From Hymenochaete sp. R1 (taxonomy: Eukaryota > Basidiomycota > Agaricomycetes > Hymenochaetales > Hymenochaetaceae), in contig JAFREE010000052.1 in assembly GCA_019400425.1 (NCBI GenBank), positions 62,001-126,000 on the forward strand: a stretch of DNA of 64,000 nucleotides, read 5' to 3'. Below the pieces are notes generated by a model. The model saw only the letters and a list, made by a program, of their open reading frames with translations, was not told the DNA's origin and did no database searches. A program made the translations under genes and the position numbers. This document shows positions 34,498-45,048 of this stretch, in pieces. Within the stretch, counting starts at the first letter, position 1; each line of letters opens with the position of its first letter.

Positions 34498-37383
34498 CTA
34501 AGAAAGGCGAAGAGGGCGAATACTCCTTCGCCTCCCTCTTCTTTCTTCCTCCGCCTCTATCCTCTCCGCCTCCAGCTCGTCCAACTCATATGACATCTCC
34601 TTGTCGTATGTGAACGATGCGCTCTCGCCCATCGTTGCATCCCCGTCTTGATCGCCCATCTCGCTATCGCTCTCAGGCTCCTGATCCTCTGCGATGAACG
34701 GCTCGTAGTCCCCATCGTCGTCTCCCTCATTCATACTCTGATCGATGCTCACGTCCATCTCATCCAGGCTCTGCCCGCGATCCCATTTCCACTGGTATCC
34801 CTCAGGCTGTTCCTCAGAGTCCGAATCGTACTCTGGCTCCGGCTCTGAGACCAACCCCTCCTCCTTCGCCAGCTCGATCAACAAGTCATACACCACCGCG
34901 CACCCGCACTTAACGATTGCGCACTCCACAAACTGCCTCACCCTCGGCAGCACGTACATCTCCACATTACCCTTCTCCCACTTCGCACTCTCCGCCAACG
35001 CCAGCTTCCCCACGGACGTGTAACCCTCAATCTGCGCCTCATCGCGCTCATCGGTCGACTCTTCTACCACGAACGAGGCGAGCGCGTACGCAAAGAAGTT
35101 GCGGACGCTATTGAGGGTGATGTCCTCAGAGGTTTTCGGAGTGACGAAGACGGGCCAGGGTACCGTTGCGAAGATGAGGCCGTCGTCGATGGTCCTGGGG
35201 ATGTCCTGGTATCGGGTAAACGGTTCGTAGGCATCGGTGGGTTCGGGGACGGAAGCAGAAATAAGGTCCCATGTTGCATCGTAGTACTCGATGCATTCTA
35301 GCATGTGCTGATGCCAGATAGACCCTCGTTCCTTGGGCGGGGACGGTGGCTGCCAGCGGCTCAGCTCAGACCAGTGCGTGCGAGGCTCCTTGCACGTCGG
35401 TCCTGATTCGGCGATCATCGGTGACCCGGAAGTAGAGGGTAGTGGGGGTGGGATTAAGCTGTCGCAGCTCTCGAAGGTCGCGTCGAAATGAGATCGCGAA
35501 TCATGCTGGCTAGGCGGTGAGTGCGTGGTCGAGTACGGATGATAACGCTTGTCCGTGCTCTGCTCGCACTCGATCTTCCCTGCTCTACGCATGCGGCCGA
35601 TGGACCAGGAGCCTGCGAAAACCGGTCCATCAGAAGGCTGGTTTGCGCCTTTGGCGTTCGAGGCTGCCATCAAGGCTTCCTTAACGTGCTTCCTGACGCC
35701 AATGCAGGCGAATATGTCGTCGGCCCTGCGCTCCACCTGACGGTTCTTCACGAGATGCTTCTCCTGTTCAACCTGACGAATGTTCTCCCACCTCTCCAGC
35801 ACATTCGCACTCACATTCTTCCTCCACGCGCTGGAAGTCGCGTCCACCCTCCCCGACTTCTTCGAGGACCCTTTATCTACCCTACCCCATCCCCATCCAT
35901 CCTCAACCTTCCCCTCGAACGCCTTAAGCAGCTCCGGGTTGTCCCTCAACTCGATGTACCTCTTCCTCGCCACCTCCGCCTTCTCCACCTCCGCCTTCTC
36001 TACCTCGATCTCCCACCTGCGCATTGCGACGAAATCCGGCTTGTCCTCTGGCACGATCACGCCCCTCTCAGTCATCGCATTCTTGAAGAGCCAGTAGCGG
36101 CGATTCGTGTGCCACTGGCCAGATCGGTACCAATTTCTGCGCTGTTCTTCTGTATGAAAGAAGTGATTGGAGGGGCGCGCGCTGTGTTTAAATACTGGTC
36201 CATTGTTGCCATCGCCAGTTCCAGTTCCAGTGCCGTTGTTGTCCGTGTTGTCCGTGTTCTCAAGTGCCTCGTCCTCGTCAAGGATGACATCGACGTCCAT
36301 GAACGGGTATATAGCCATGTAGGGACTTGCCAGCGCGTATATACTGTCGCGAGCCGTCCTCGGGGGACGCGGCTCGTCGGTAGGAAACACGGTCAGTGGC
36401 ATAAACTCTTCAAAGAACTTCGACGGCGGTTCGAAGTCGACATGCATTGTCGGCTGAGGCATGACATGTGGGACGGTGACCGGGAACGCCCCAGGTGCGT
36501 TCGAAAAACTTCCCCCTTCCTCCTCAAGCCCTGCCTCTCCATCTACCTCCGCACCACCGAACCCAATGCCGAATAGCGAGTGCGGCAACATGTCGTAGAT
36601 TGCCTTCAGGCCGCGTCGAAAGCGGCCTGGTTTGGACTCGGACTCGCGTGTCTCTGTCGGAGGAGGGTCCGCGAACTGTGCGAATGGGTTGCATTCCTGC
36701 ACAGTTCGTAGCTTGGCCTCCGTCCACGTCGAACCCGAGTTAAATCGGGCCCGCTCCTGACGAAGTTGCCGGGCTGTGAGTCTGCGTCCGTTTGAGCCTT
36801 GCGCAGCGGCATGTTCGGCGCGTCCAGACCCGATAGATGGCGACGGGGTATACGTGGGGCCTGTGGTTGAGTGACCTGGAATAGGTGCAGAAGAACCTGC
36901 TTCCGCTCCAGGCGGAATGAAACGAGCGCCAGTTGACGGCGGTGGAGGTGGCCCGGTGACCACCTTCGGTCCCGTTGTGTCGAATGTCCCCGTCGTCTCG
37001 ACAGTGTCTGCCTCCGATGCAGGAGTGAACATATCTGTAATAGTGGAAGACAAAACGGGAGCTGGCACATGAGCACGGTTGCGCATGGCCTCCTTTTCCG
37101 CTTCCGTGGGAGGGTGAAAGACAGGTCCACGGGTGGGGAAGACGCTAGTACCGTCGTCGTCGTGGAGGATTGGGGCTTCTGGGCGGTGGGTGAAAGCGGG
37201 ATGGATGGATCGAGCGGTGCGTCTAAGTGGTGCTTTGCCTTTTGCATCTGTGGGCGTGTCGGTCGTGGTGGATGTGGCTGTAGCTGTGGGCATAGCTGAA
37301 GTGGTGTCTTCTGAGGACTGAGATGGGAAGGTCGACGTCGACGTCGACGCGAAGCTCGTGGTAGAAGGCGCCTTGAAACACAT
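34498..37383 (-). CDS. 961-aa disordered acidic protein, hypothetical
   Basis: A single open frame from the ATG at 37381-37383 to 34498. The N-terminal 300 residues are low complexity (Ser/Thr, then Pro-rich with PPPPPSTG). A few short motifs recur in the middle: LTARQLRQERARFNSGSTWT, HTEEQRRNWYRSGQWHTNRR and KAEVEKAEVARKRYIELRD, a helical repeat. A more ordered part at about 640-860 contains HWSELSRWQPPSPPKERGS, FATVPWPVFVTPKTSEDI and VECAIVKCGCAVVYDLLIEL. The C-terminal 110 residues are very acidic (Glu/Asp/Ser). No membrane span, no signal peptide, no recognised catalytic motif. An acidic tail and basic middle would suit a nuclear or chromatin-associated protein, but that is only a guess. 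The large plus-strand frame opposite (35521-36576) is a shadow. Confidence 0.7.
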   Translation of the reverse strand: MCFKAPSTTSFASTSTSTFPSQSSEDTTSAMPTATATSTTTDTPTDAKGKAPLRRTARSIHPAFTHRPEAPILHDDDGTSVFPTRGPVFHPPTEAEKEAMRNRAHVPAPVLSSTITDMFTPASEADTVETTGTFDTTGPKVVTGPPPPPSTGARFIPPGAEAGSSAPIPGHSTTGPTYTPSPSIGSGRAEHAAAQGSNGRRLTARQLRQERARFNSGSTWTEAKLRTVQECNPFAQFADPPPTETRESESKPGRFRRGLKAIYDMLPHSLFGIGFGGAEVDGEAGLEEEGGSFSNAPGAFPVTVPHVMPQPTMHVDFEPPSKFFEEFMPLTVFPTDEPRPPRTARDSIYALASPYMAIYPFMDVDVILDEDEALENTDNTDNNGTGTGTGDGNNGPVFKHSARPSNHFFHTEEQRRNWYRSGQWHTNRRYWLFKNAMTERGVIVPEDKPDFVAMRRWEIEVEKAEVEKAEVARKRYIELRDNPELLKAFEGKVEDGWGWGRVDKGSSKKSGRVDATSSAWRKNVSANVLERWENIRQVEQEKHLVKNRQVERRADDIFACIGVRKHVKEALMAASNAKGANQPSDGPVFAGSWSIGRMRRAGKIECEQSTDKRYHPYSTTHSPPSQHDSRSHFDATFESCDSLIPPPLPSTSGSPMIAESGPTCKEPRTHWSELSRWQPPSPPKERGSIWHQHMLECIEYYDATWDLISASVPEPTDAYEPFTRYQDIPRTIDDGLIFATVPWPVFVTPKTSEDITLNSVRNFFAYALASFVVEESTDERDEAQIEGYTSVGKLALAESAKWEKGNVEMYVLPRVRQFVECAIVKCGCAVVYDLLIELAKEEGLVSEPEPEYDSDSEEQPEGYQWKWDRGQSLDEMDVSIDQSMNEGDDDGDYEPFIAEDQEPESDSEMGDQDGDATMGESASFTYDKEMSYELDELEAERIEAEEERRGRRRSIRPLRLS

Positions 37384-38538
37384 CCTGGTGGTAGCTTGGT
37401 ATTTGAACGAGACTTCTAAATGACCGTAGAAGATATCAAGTCAGTACTAGTGGGTAGTGAGGTTGAGAAAGAGAGCTTACATTAAGCAAAAAACGCAACG
37501 ACGACTGCAAGCAGCAACAGTAGTGGCAATATCAAGCGGGGGAGCAGAGACAACGGTGAGGACGTTGACGAGAGTGAGCAGAGGGAAAAAGGGAGTTCCG
37601 TGTAGTTTTGCTCGATTAAGCTAACGGGCCACCAAGCTTTATAACCACTTCACCTTCACCTTAGGCAAATGGCAGAGATGAGCCGCAAGATGTCGCGTAA
37701 GACTGGGGTAGGGTGAGAATGAGAGCAAAAGACAAGGAGATGGAAAGTCACAAAACCTGAGAAGGAAGAAAATCAACCACCATTCCCCACGTGAGCGTGT
37801 CCCTTCCCTTCCCTCTCCGAGATCCCGGTTGCAAAGAGGAGGGCTAGTGGAGAGGGAACCAGGAAAGCCACATGAGTCACTGTATTCGTAACCGTCATTG
37901 TCGGCACAGTCAGAATCAGAGTTGTCGCCAATTTCAAGAAGAGAAAGAAAGAAAGAAAAAATACAAGATTGTCAAGGGAAGAAGTCTAAGCGAGAGAGAC
38001 GGAGGTCTAAGGTGATTGCAACCACTAAAAAGTGGTTGACCCTGAAGTTTATGCCGTATGAAAACCCTGATCCCTGAGTTGCGATGTCCAAATCGGGTAA
38101 AAAAGGGTATTTGCGCCTGGACCCACAATGTAAGCGAGTAAACACAATGGAGCTGCATTCTGATTGGCTGGCTGGTTGATGGGGGTCGTTTAAGTTCAGG
38201 GACCGTACGAATTTAAAAATGGTATGCAACACGAGAAAATATGGGACAATGGGAGGGGTATAGTTGAAAAAGGAATTGGGACAGACGACGTTTCCCATAG
38301 AAAATTTTGATGTGATTGTGATTGTTTAGATAATAAAATGGTACCATGCACGATGGGGGAGAGGAGACATGAATTGAGCATCTTTTGTAAATTGGCCAAC
38401 GAGATACCTGCTGTATCAACGAATGGTCCGTCTCAATCACCGAAAATTTCAATGCCATGTCAATGTTCATTTTGCAAAGCGCACTTTTCAATGGGAAGAA
38501 TCTCTAAGACTCTTCAATGACTGCTCTTGCGCCGTGGA
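37384..38538. other. 1.15-kb intergenic region, no supported gene
   Basis: 37384-37800 is the promoter and leader of the 961-aa gene; the GTAAGCT-like donor on the minus strand near 37481 may belong to a 5' UTR intron. 37800-38538 is the 3' flank of the ornithine carbamoyltransferase gene, A/T-rich, with a small run of GAAA units (37936-37962). The frames here are short. Confidence 0.5.
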
Positions 38539-40133
38539 TTAATCCCGATTACTTTTCTTTGTGTAGTGTTGTCCATGGCCGAAGACCGTGCTAAGAAGAT
38601 GAATATGTTGGCGTGAGCGGGAGCGTAGGGAAATGGGTACTATGAAATGATCCAGAATAAATCAGGACGCGAAAAAAGAACGTACTGGAAGAGAGCCATT
38701 ATCGTCCATTTGCGGTTCTCTGCTTCCTGGAACACGAGGGAGCGCGGGCCGTAGAAGACCTGCGAAACAATCCGAATAGTGGTTAATGTCAAGCCACAAC
38801 CCCATAACCATACAAAGAATTTTAAGAGGTTACAAGGTTGCATAGAGGCAACGTAGCATGTATACAAAGGAAGCTCAGGAACCGCTCGCCCCATATACCT
38901 TTCACGTCTATCAGGCAGGTGCACACATGCACACACAGGTATACCCCAAAGAATGAAAAATGAAAAGAAAAGAAAAGAAACCCCACTCACCTCGTCGTCA
39001 ACCTCATTCTGTTTCCTCGGCAAACAATGCATAAACTTCCAATTCGGCTTTGCCCGATCCCTGCACATCTCCTCCGTGACTTGATATCCTTTGAAATCCG
39101 CCACCCTCTCCTTATACTCCGCCTCCTGTCCCATACTCACCCACGTATCTGTCACCACCACATCCGCGCCATAGACCGCCTCCTTCGGGTCATCCGTCCA
39201 CTCTATACCCTTCGCACAATCCAGCTCGACGACCTTGTCCCATACAGGGGTCGGGGCGCGGTATTTGGGCTTATTGGGCGAGGCGACAGAAAGGGTATGG
39301 CCTAGGCGAGGGTATGTGACGAGCATGTCGTGCAGAACGTTGGTGCTGTCGCCAATGTAGGCAATCTTGAGCGGCCGGAGTTGGCGGGCTGCACGGAGCG
39401 CTGCTGGGGACATTTTAGGGTGGTCGGAGTCGGAGTCATTGCTGTTGGGAGAAGACGAATGACGCGGGATAGTTGGGTTTTGCCAGAGTGAGCGGCATTC
39501 CGCCATGGTTTGGAGGTCAGCCAGAGTTTGGGTTGGATGCCAGAGTGAAGAGAGGGCGTTGATGACGGGGACGCGAGAATACTTGGCCAGTTCCTACAAA
39601 ATTCCAACATTCTTTAACTAACAGCTTTTTTCTTCTGATTTCACGAATATAGAATGTCTTACTTCAACCTCCTCATGTTCCCCAACCCTCGCGAATATCC
39701 CCTGAACCATCCGACTAAGGACTTCCGCTGTATCCCTCGGCGTCTCGTTCACATTCAGCTGAATATCGTCCTTCCCAAGGAACAGCGCCTGACCTCCAAG
39801 CAAGTTCGTTGCAGTCTCCGCCGCAACACGCGTACGCGTACTTCTCTTCGAGAACAGTAACGCGATGCTCATATTCTGGAGCGTTTGCGGAGGTACGCTC
39901 AGTTTTGGAGTTTGAAAATTGTCTCTTTTATCATTCGCGCGATTTTTGTTTTCGTAAGAGATGCCTTCGTAGTTAGCAGAGTTCCAGGCTGCCGCACGAG
40001 CGGTGGGTGCGTTAGGCGGGAGGACATTCCGAGAGACAGCCTTGAGCCTACGTGAGAGTGCGATGCACTCTTTGATCTGGTCGACGCTGAGATCGGCGAG
40101 CGACATAACGTTCTTGACGCGTCCAGTAGCCAT
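38539..40133 (-). CDS. ARG3: Ornithine carbamoyltransferase, copy 1
   Basis: Joins carbamoyl phosphate and ornithine to citrulline in arginine synthesis. Exons 39663-40133, 38991-39593, 38686-38759 and 38539-38590 sum to 1200 nt, 399 aa. The carbamoyl-phosphate site is SKRSTRTR at residues 95-102, DDIQLN follows, substrate contacts include [13 protein letters not shown] and GDSTNV, and the ornithine-side motifs are DTWVSMGQE and MHCLP (HCLP at 346-349). The C-terminus is [20 protein letters not shown] and a short basic tail. Two oddities: the N-terminus starts directly at the catalytic fold ([15 protein letters not shown]) without an obvious mitochondrial presequence, and about 40 extra residues (about 35-84) precede the STRTR motif. 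The last 52-nt exon is inferred from frame and family ending. A near-identical inverted copy lies at 62785. Confidence 0.95.
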
Positions 40134-40259
40134 TTCTGTTGCGCTCTGGTGCTTGTACGAGGTATGAAAGTTAGAGTCAGAGAAACTCAGAAAGGCTGCT
40201 GGCTGCTTGGAGTTGGAAATAGGAAAATTCGATTATTTTATTTCGATTTTTTGAGTGAC
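38539..40259 (-). repeat. Inverted duplication arm 1 (ARG3 gene plus 126-bp upstream)
   Basis: Arm of an inverted pair with 62658-64000. Similarity starts at GTCACTC (minus strand, base 40259), covers the whole 126-bp upstream region, exons and introns, and continues at least to the third-exon intron, where the other arm leaves the window. The distal limit is unknown; the gene end is used here as a minimum. Confidence 0.85.
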
Positions 40260-40691
40260 TCACGCGGGAAAAACATCACTTGACTTTCCGTGTCCTTTTG
40301 CCGAGATTTTCGGCTGGCCGGCTGGCCAGTCGCCCGGGAGCCTTTTCCCTTTTTATCTCTTACCACCACCTACTTAGCGTCTATCGTTTTTTATTTCTCC
40401 TGGTATCAACTCAAAGGTTACTTGTTGAATGGGCTCTGAACAAGTATTGGGCACTATGCATGCATTCCCGCTATTTCCCAGAAGAACTCACAAGCTATCG
40501 ACATGCAAAACAAGTACTTTGCGACTCCAACCCATCTTTGCACCTCCACATCCCTTACTAATCGCCCGTGAAACTTTCTCTTGTTTATATACTTACCCTT
40601 ATAATTGGTATCATTGACTTCGATTTTAACTCTCTTCACCCTCACCTCCAACTGTATCTTCCTCCAAGCCCAGGAATAAGGTTAAGTCGGC
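40134..40691. promoter_or_regulatory. Divergent promoter region between ARG3 copy 1 and the 156-aa gene
   Basis: 558 bases. The 126 bases nearest ARG3 are duplicated upstream of copy 2 and include an AT-rich GAAATAAAATAATCGAATTTTCC element. Beyond 40259 the sequence is unique. TTTATATACTTACC at 40584-40597 could be a TATA element for the plus-strand gene starting at 40692. Confidence 0.55.
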
Positions 40692-41690
40692 ATGCCCGAA
40701 GAGATCGTCAACCGCGAGGAGGTCTCGAACCCTTCCTTCAAACAGCTTGAAGAACGTAGGTCTTTGCCCCGATCCGTTTGCTTTCGATTCCGTTTCTTCG
40801 CTCTGTCTGTGGGGAGGTGCGTTCAGGGGATGAAATCGTATCGTCGTCATCCACAACCCATTTTGCTTCTCATTCACGGCGGTAAATGGCTTGACGTCGG
40901 GCTTTACTTCCATCCCCCTCGAACGCTGTTCGTTACGCCACACCCCGTCTTCTCAATCCACTCTTTCGCCAAGACGATGAGAAACATTCACGCACCCAAC
41001 TCCCTCTCCTCTTTTCAGCGGCAGGCCGGATACTTACATACACCTCGATCTTAATTATAATGCTTATCAACTGTCTCTCGCAGTGCTCCGTAGGAAACTC
41101 GGGTCCTTCCGGGCGTCTTACGAGATTTTTGGACAACACCACGATGAGCTGGGACTCAACTATCTTAAGAGTGCGTATTTATTACTCTACATTCTTTATC
41201 TGAGCCGTGTTGTGTCGAATTCATCTTTCGCCCCCGTCGGACGCCTCTCCCTTTTCCCTCATACATCGTGTATATACCGTACTAACAACTCGTTTCTTCT
41301 CCCCTTCTTGCCATAATCATCGACCCCACACTTAAACGCTATAAACCCGTTGTTTTCCCCTTTTTTCTAGTTCAAAAAGTCGGCTCGCCGTACATCCTCC
41401 TCGACCGAACGCTAGACCCCACCAACGAAGGCCTCTTCCATCTCTGCTACCGGGCGCCCTCCCTATCCCAATCCGCCTCTCCTATATCCACCGCCGATAT
41501 GAGCCACGCCACGAACACCAATTACGACCCTGATCTCAAATCGATGCAGTTCGAGGAAATCGCGGAGCGCCTCGTGAGGCTTTACGACGGGATGAGTGAC
41601 CGGGAGATTGGGGAGAGGTTGGAGGAGGTGATGGAGGTGGATGAGGATGGGGTGAGCGAGAGTGGGAGTATGTTTAATTGGGATGAGTGA
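40692..41690 (+). CDS. Hypothetical 156-aa protein
   Basis: Three exons (40692-40755, 41084-41170, 41371-41690) give 471 nt, 156 aa. The two introns, 328 and 200 nt, are long for this window. The protein starts MPEEIVNREEVSNPSFKQLE, continues LLRRKLGSFRASYEIFGQHH, DELGLNYLKIQKVGSPYILL, DRTLDPTNEGLFHLCYRAP, and ends with an acidic helix (LERLVRL-like, then REIGERLEEVMEVDEDG) and MFNWDE. It looks like a small soluble protein with a strand-rich centre. No signal peptide or membrane span. I do not recognise the family; a frame-consistent join is the main support for the model. Confidence 0.6.
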
Positions 41691-41900
41691 TTTCTTCGTT
41701 TTCATTATTATTATTATTCCTTTTTGAGTTTGAAGGTTTCATATGGTGTGCTTTGAATCCCACTTTGAATCTCGTTCCTGTCCGTTTGAGAGTGTATCAT
41801 ACCAGTTTTAGCGAAGTACAGTTCTATTAGACGCATACAAGAAAAGAAAAATCCAGCTATTCCTAGATGTTTTATGCGTATATCGCATGCTTTTTGTACG

Positions 41901-43125
41901 TCAGAAAGCAAAGTGAGCCGTCAAGAACCCAGTAAGTATCGACGAGACCAGGTTCACCTAGGTTAGGTTGGGAAAGAAAGAAACATCCGAAAACCAACCG
42001 TCAGCGTCAAGAGGAATCGAAAACAAGGAAAGGGCAAAAGACCAAATTTCATTGAAACGATGGCTTACTTGATTGTTAGTTAAAACGTTAATCCCACTTA
42101 TTGTCTTGAGCTCCGACGGCGAGGGCGACGGTGAGGACGAAGACGAAGACTCATCTGTCAATATCTTCTTCGTCCGATTCGAAAACTTTGTCTCTTGAAG
42201 CGTCGCGCCCAGTAGTGAGTCAACCTACGCACGCATAGTCATCAGCCAATAATGTTTATACGCCATACGATGAACGCGCGACTCACCAAACTGCCTCCAA
42301 GCCCCGCCGTGCCTCCAACCGTCACTAGCTCCCAGAGGATCCCAGACCCCATTTCCCCGCATGCCTTACTCTCAAACAAAAGCGAAACGCCCATAACGAT
42401 ACCCATCACAACACCCCCCGCTAGAGAGGCGATGAGGCCTGTGGGCGTGACGCCTCCGTTCGTACCAGGCGGGACTCGTCGGAAGGTGAAAGGAGGAGTG
42501 AAGGAGAAAGGGCGGGTGATGAGGATCGGAGGAGAGGGTGCGAGGATACCGAGTTCAGAGGCGGCGGTGTCTCCAAGACAGCAAGCGAAGTGTCTGTTAA
42601 AGATCAAGAATGAAGGGCAAAACTTATGAGTAGACTTGAGATTAGATCGGAACGTGAACGTGAATCGTACCCGAGAGTGATGAGAAGGAGGTATCGACTC
42701 CAGCCATTGCCCACGTTGCTCGACAGCGGACACCAAGTCGCTCCGTCATAATCTACATCGGCATACGTTCTCCCAACCAGCCCCTTCATCTCCGCGTCAA
42801 ACATCCCCATCCACCCCACGCACGCCGCCAGCGCCGTCGCCGAATTACACAACACCTGCCCCGCATTCCTATACCCAGCCTCCGTATGCCCTTCCTCCAA
42901 CGCCGCCTTCCTCTTCTTCCCTATCTTGGTGATGCGCGACCCGATGAGATAAAAGGAGATAAGGGAGACGCCAAAGACGTGCGTAGGCGCGGAAAGGGAG
43001 AGGAAGCCGACGAGGAAGGCGGTGAGCGCGCCTGAGGGAGAAAGGGATTTTTTGCGGATGCCGTGTACAGCGAGAAGGAGGGCGAGAAGGAGGGAGACTG
43101 GGTAGCGGAGGGGGAAAGTCGACAT
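41901..43125 (-). CDS. TMEM19 / DUF92 family integral membrane protein
   Basis: Polytopic membrane protein of the DUF92 (TMEM19) family. The start ATG is at 43123-43125 (MSTFPLRYPVSLLLALLLAV). Membrane segments include LLLALLLAVHG, GALTAFLVGFLSLSA, FGVSLISFYLIGS, AGQVLCNSATALAACVGWMG, GLIASLAGGVVMGIVMGVSL and VTVGGTAGLGGSLVDSLLGA. Family landmarks are GDTAASELGIL (GDTWASE in most relatives), TNGGVTPTGL, GGSLVDSLLGATLQ and a C-terminal SGINVLTNNQVNLVSSILTG. The splice joins read LITLG-HFACCLGDTA, GGSL-VDSLLGA and TNNQ-VNLV. The family relates to phytol/CDP-linked lipid enzymes in plants and its fungal role is undefined; the compartment is probably an internal membrane. A Ser/Pro/Glu insert precedes the last helix. 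Confidence 0.88.
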
Positions 43126-43346
43126 TATTGGTGGAAAGGTGAGTGAAGGTGTCCGAGTCGTCGACAACGATGAGCTCGAATGCAAATGGCATAGGAAGTT
43201 AGTGTGATGACGTAACGTTACGGTCATGTGATGTTATTTTACCCAAAACAGAACGATCGACGCTTGGCCTAGTCAATATCAATCAATTTATTATACATGT
43301 ATGCGTCCGTCGACGACCCGCTGACTATCTACCTCACTCACCCACC

Positions 43347-43693
43347 ATGTCCTCGTCAACCGACCCCTCCGCCTCTTCGTCTTCCTCTCCACCATCAACA
43401 AATCCCAATGCAGACTCAAATGCATCAAAAGGCAAGAAAAAGCCGATCGTGATCATCACCATCGGCATGGCCGGCTCCGGCAAGACCACCCTCGTCCAGC
43501 GCCTCAACGCCCATCTCTCCGCCCAGTCCCAAACCCATGGCGAGAATCATGAGAAGACAGATGGAGAGTTGCGACGCCCGCCGTACATCCTCAATCTCGA
43601 CCCGGCGGTCGCTAACACGCCGTACGAGGCGAATATTGATATTAGAGACACGGTGAATTATAAAGAGGTCATGAAGCAGTGCGCGACTTTTCT

Positions 43694-43771
<78 letters not shown>

Positions 43772-45048
43772 CTGTGACGTTTGAAGGATTAAAATCAAAT
43801 GTTCACGCTGTGTGATACAGGTACAACTTGGGTCCCAATGGGGGGATCTTGACCGCATTGAACTTATTCACAACCAAATTCGACCAGGTGCTAGGATTAG
43901 TCGAGAAACGGTCCGACGAACTCGAGTGAGCACCCCCTCTTTCTCTCACTCTTTAAACTACAATAATCACGAAAAAACCGGCACACAGCTACGTCATCCT
44001 CGACACCCCCGGCCAAATCGAGATCTTCACCTGGTCCGCCTCAGGCGCCATCATCACCGACACCATCGCCTCCTCCTTCCCCACCCTCATCGCCTACGTC
44101 GTCGACACCCCCCGCACCGCCTCCCCGCCCACCTTCATGTCCAACATGCTCTACGCGTGCTCGATCCTCTACAAGACGCGGCTCCCGTTCGTCGTGGTGT
44201 TTAATAAGGTGGACGTGAGGGACTGTGCGTTCGCGAGGGAGTGGATGGGCGATTGGGAGAGGTTCCAGGAGGCGTTGAGGGATGGGGGGCCTGATGGGGG
44301 TGTGGATGGTGGTGGGGGGAGAGACGCAGATGGGGAACCGACGTATATGAATAGCTTGATGAATAGCATGAGTCTTGTGTTGGACGAGTTCTACAAGCAC
44401 CTCAAAGCCGTCAGCGTCTCCTCATACACCGGCGAAGGCGTCCCCGAGTTCTTCGACGCCGTCGACGCGTCCAGGGCAGAATACGAAAAGTAACGTCTCC
44501 CCCCTTTCCCCTTCTTCTTCTTTCCTTTGTTTTTGATGAATCCACACACTCTCTCGCTCGTCCCAAACAGCGAATACCTCCCCGACCTCGCCCGCCTGCG
44601 CGCCCAGAAGGAATCCCAACTCCGCACCGCAAAAGACGACAACGTCCGCCGGATGATGGCAGACCTCGAGCTGGACCGTGCTCGGAACCCAGACGCGTTC
44701 CGGAACGATCGGTGGGGTGGGCCGGGGGCGGGGGCAGGTGCGGAGGTTGGAGCCGATGCGAGTGCGAGAGCCGATGTGGAAATGGGACTGGGAACGGGCG
44801 AAGAAGAAGAGGAAGAAGAAGACGACGACGACGACGACGACGGCGACGCAGACGACCAAGACCTGATCGACCGCTCCGAAGAACGTGGGCCCTCACGCCA
44901 CGAGGGGGGCGAGGGCGAGTACATCGACCTAACGCAGGTCCGGTCGTCTTCTGCTTATGCCGGCGCTGGAGGGGCTAGAGGAGCTAGGGGACCTGAGGGC
45001 TCAGAACCAGAGCTGAACACCAGTATCCGGTGGAAAAGGCCCGGGTGA
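43347..45048 (+). CDS. GPN1: GPN-loop GTPase 1 (Npa3/XAB1)
   Basis: GTPase needed for cytoplasmic assembly and nuclear import of RNA polymerase II. Exons 43347-43678, 43821-43925, 43989-44489 and 44571-45048. The N-terminus is a Ser-rich tail, then the P-loop GMAGSGKTT (40-48), [19 protein letters not shown], the diagnostic GPN loop in [33 protein letters not shown] (G3), [10 protein letters not shown] (G4) and [10 protein letters not shown] (G5 region). The C-terminal tail, past the GTPase, is unlike yeast: Gly/Ala-rich, then 20-odd Glu/Asp residues, ending in [11 protein letters not shown] Gly-rich loop ([12 protein letters not shown]) is inserted after EALRD. The first intron carries a 71-bp TC microsatellite (43699-43769). 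It starts 221 bases from the divergent TMEM19 gene. Confidence 0.95.
43699..43769 (+). repeat. (TC)35 microsatellite in GPN1 intron 1
   Basis: A perfect TC dinucleotide tract of 71 bases within a 142-nt intron, so half of the intron is repeat. It reads as a very long polypyrimidine tract 50 bases before the acceptor. A TC-frame through it is in the downstream-open phase but is removed by splicing. Confidence 0.95.

Noticed and set aside
35521..36576. 351-codon open frame on the plus strand
   Set aside because: It lies exactly opposite the 961-aa gene, where codon bias keeps the complementary frame open. Its composition is Arg/Leu/His-rich and domain-free.
43658..43858. Arg-Glu repeat frame opposite the TC microsatellite
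   Set aside because: It is only translation of the GA strand of the repeat inside an intron.
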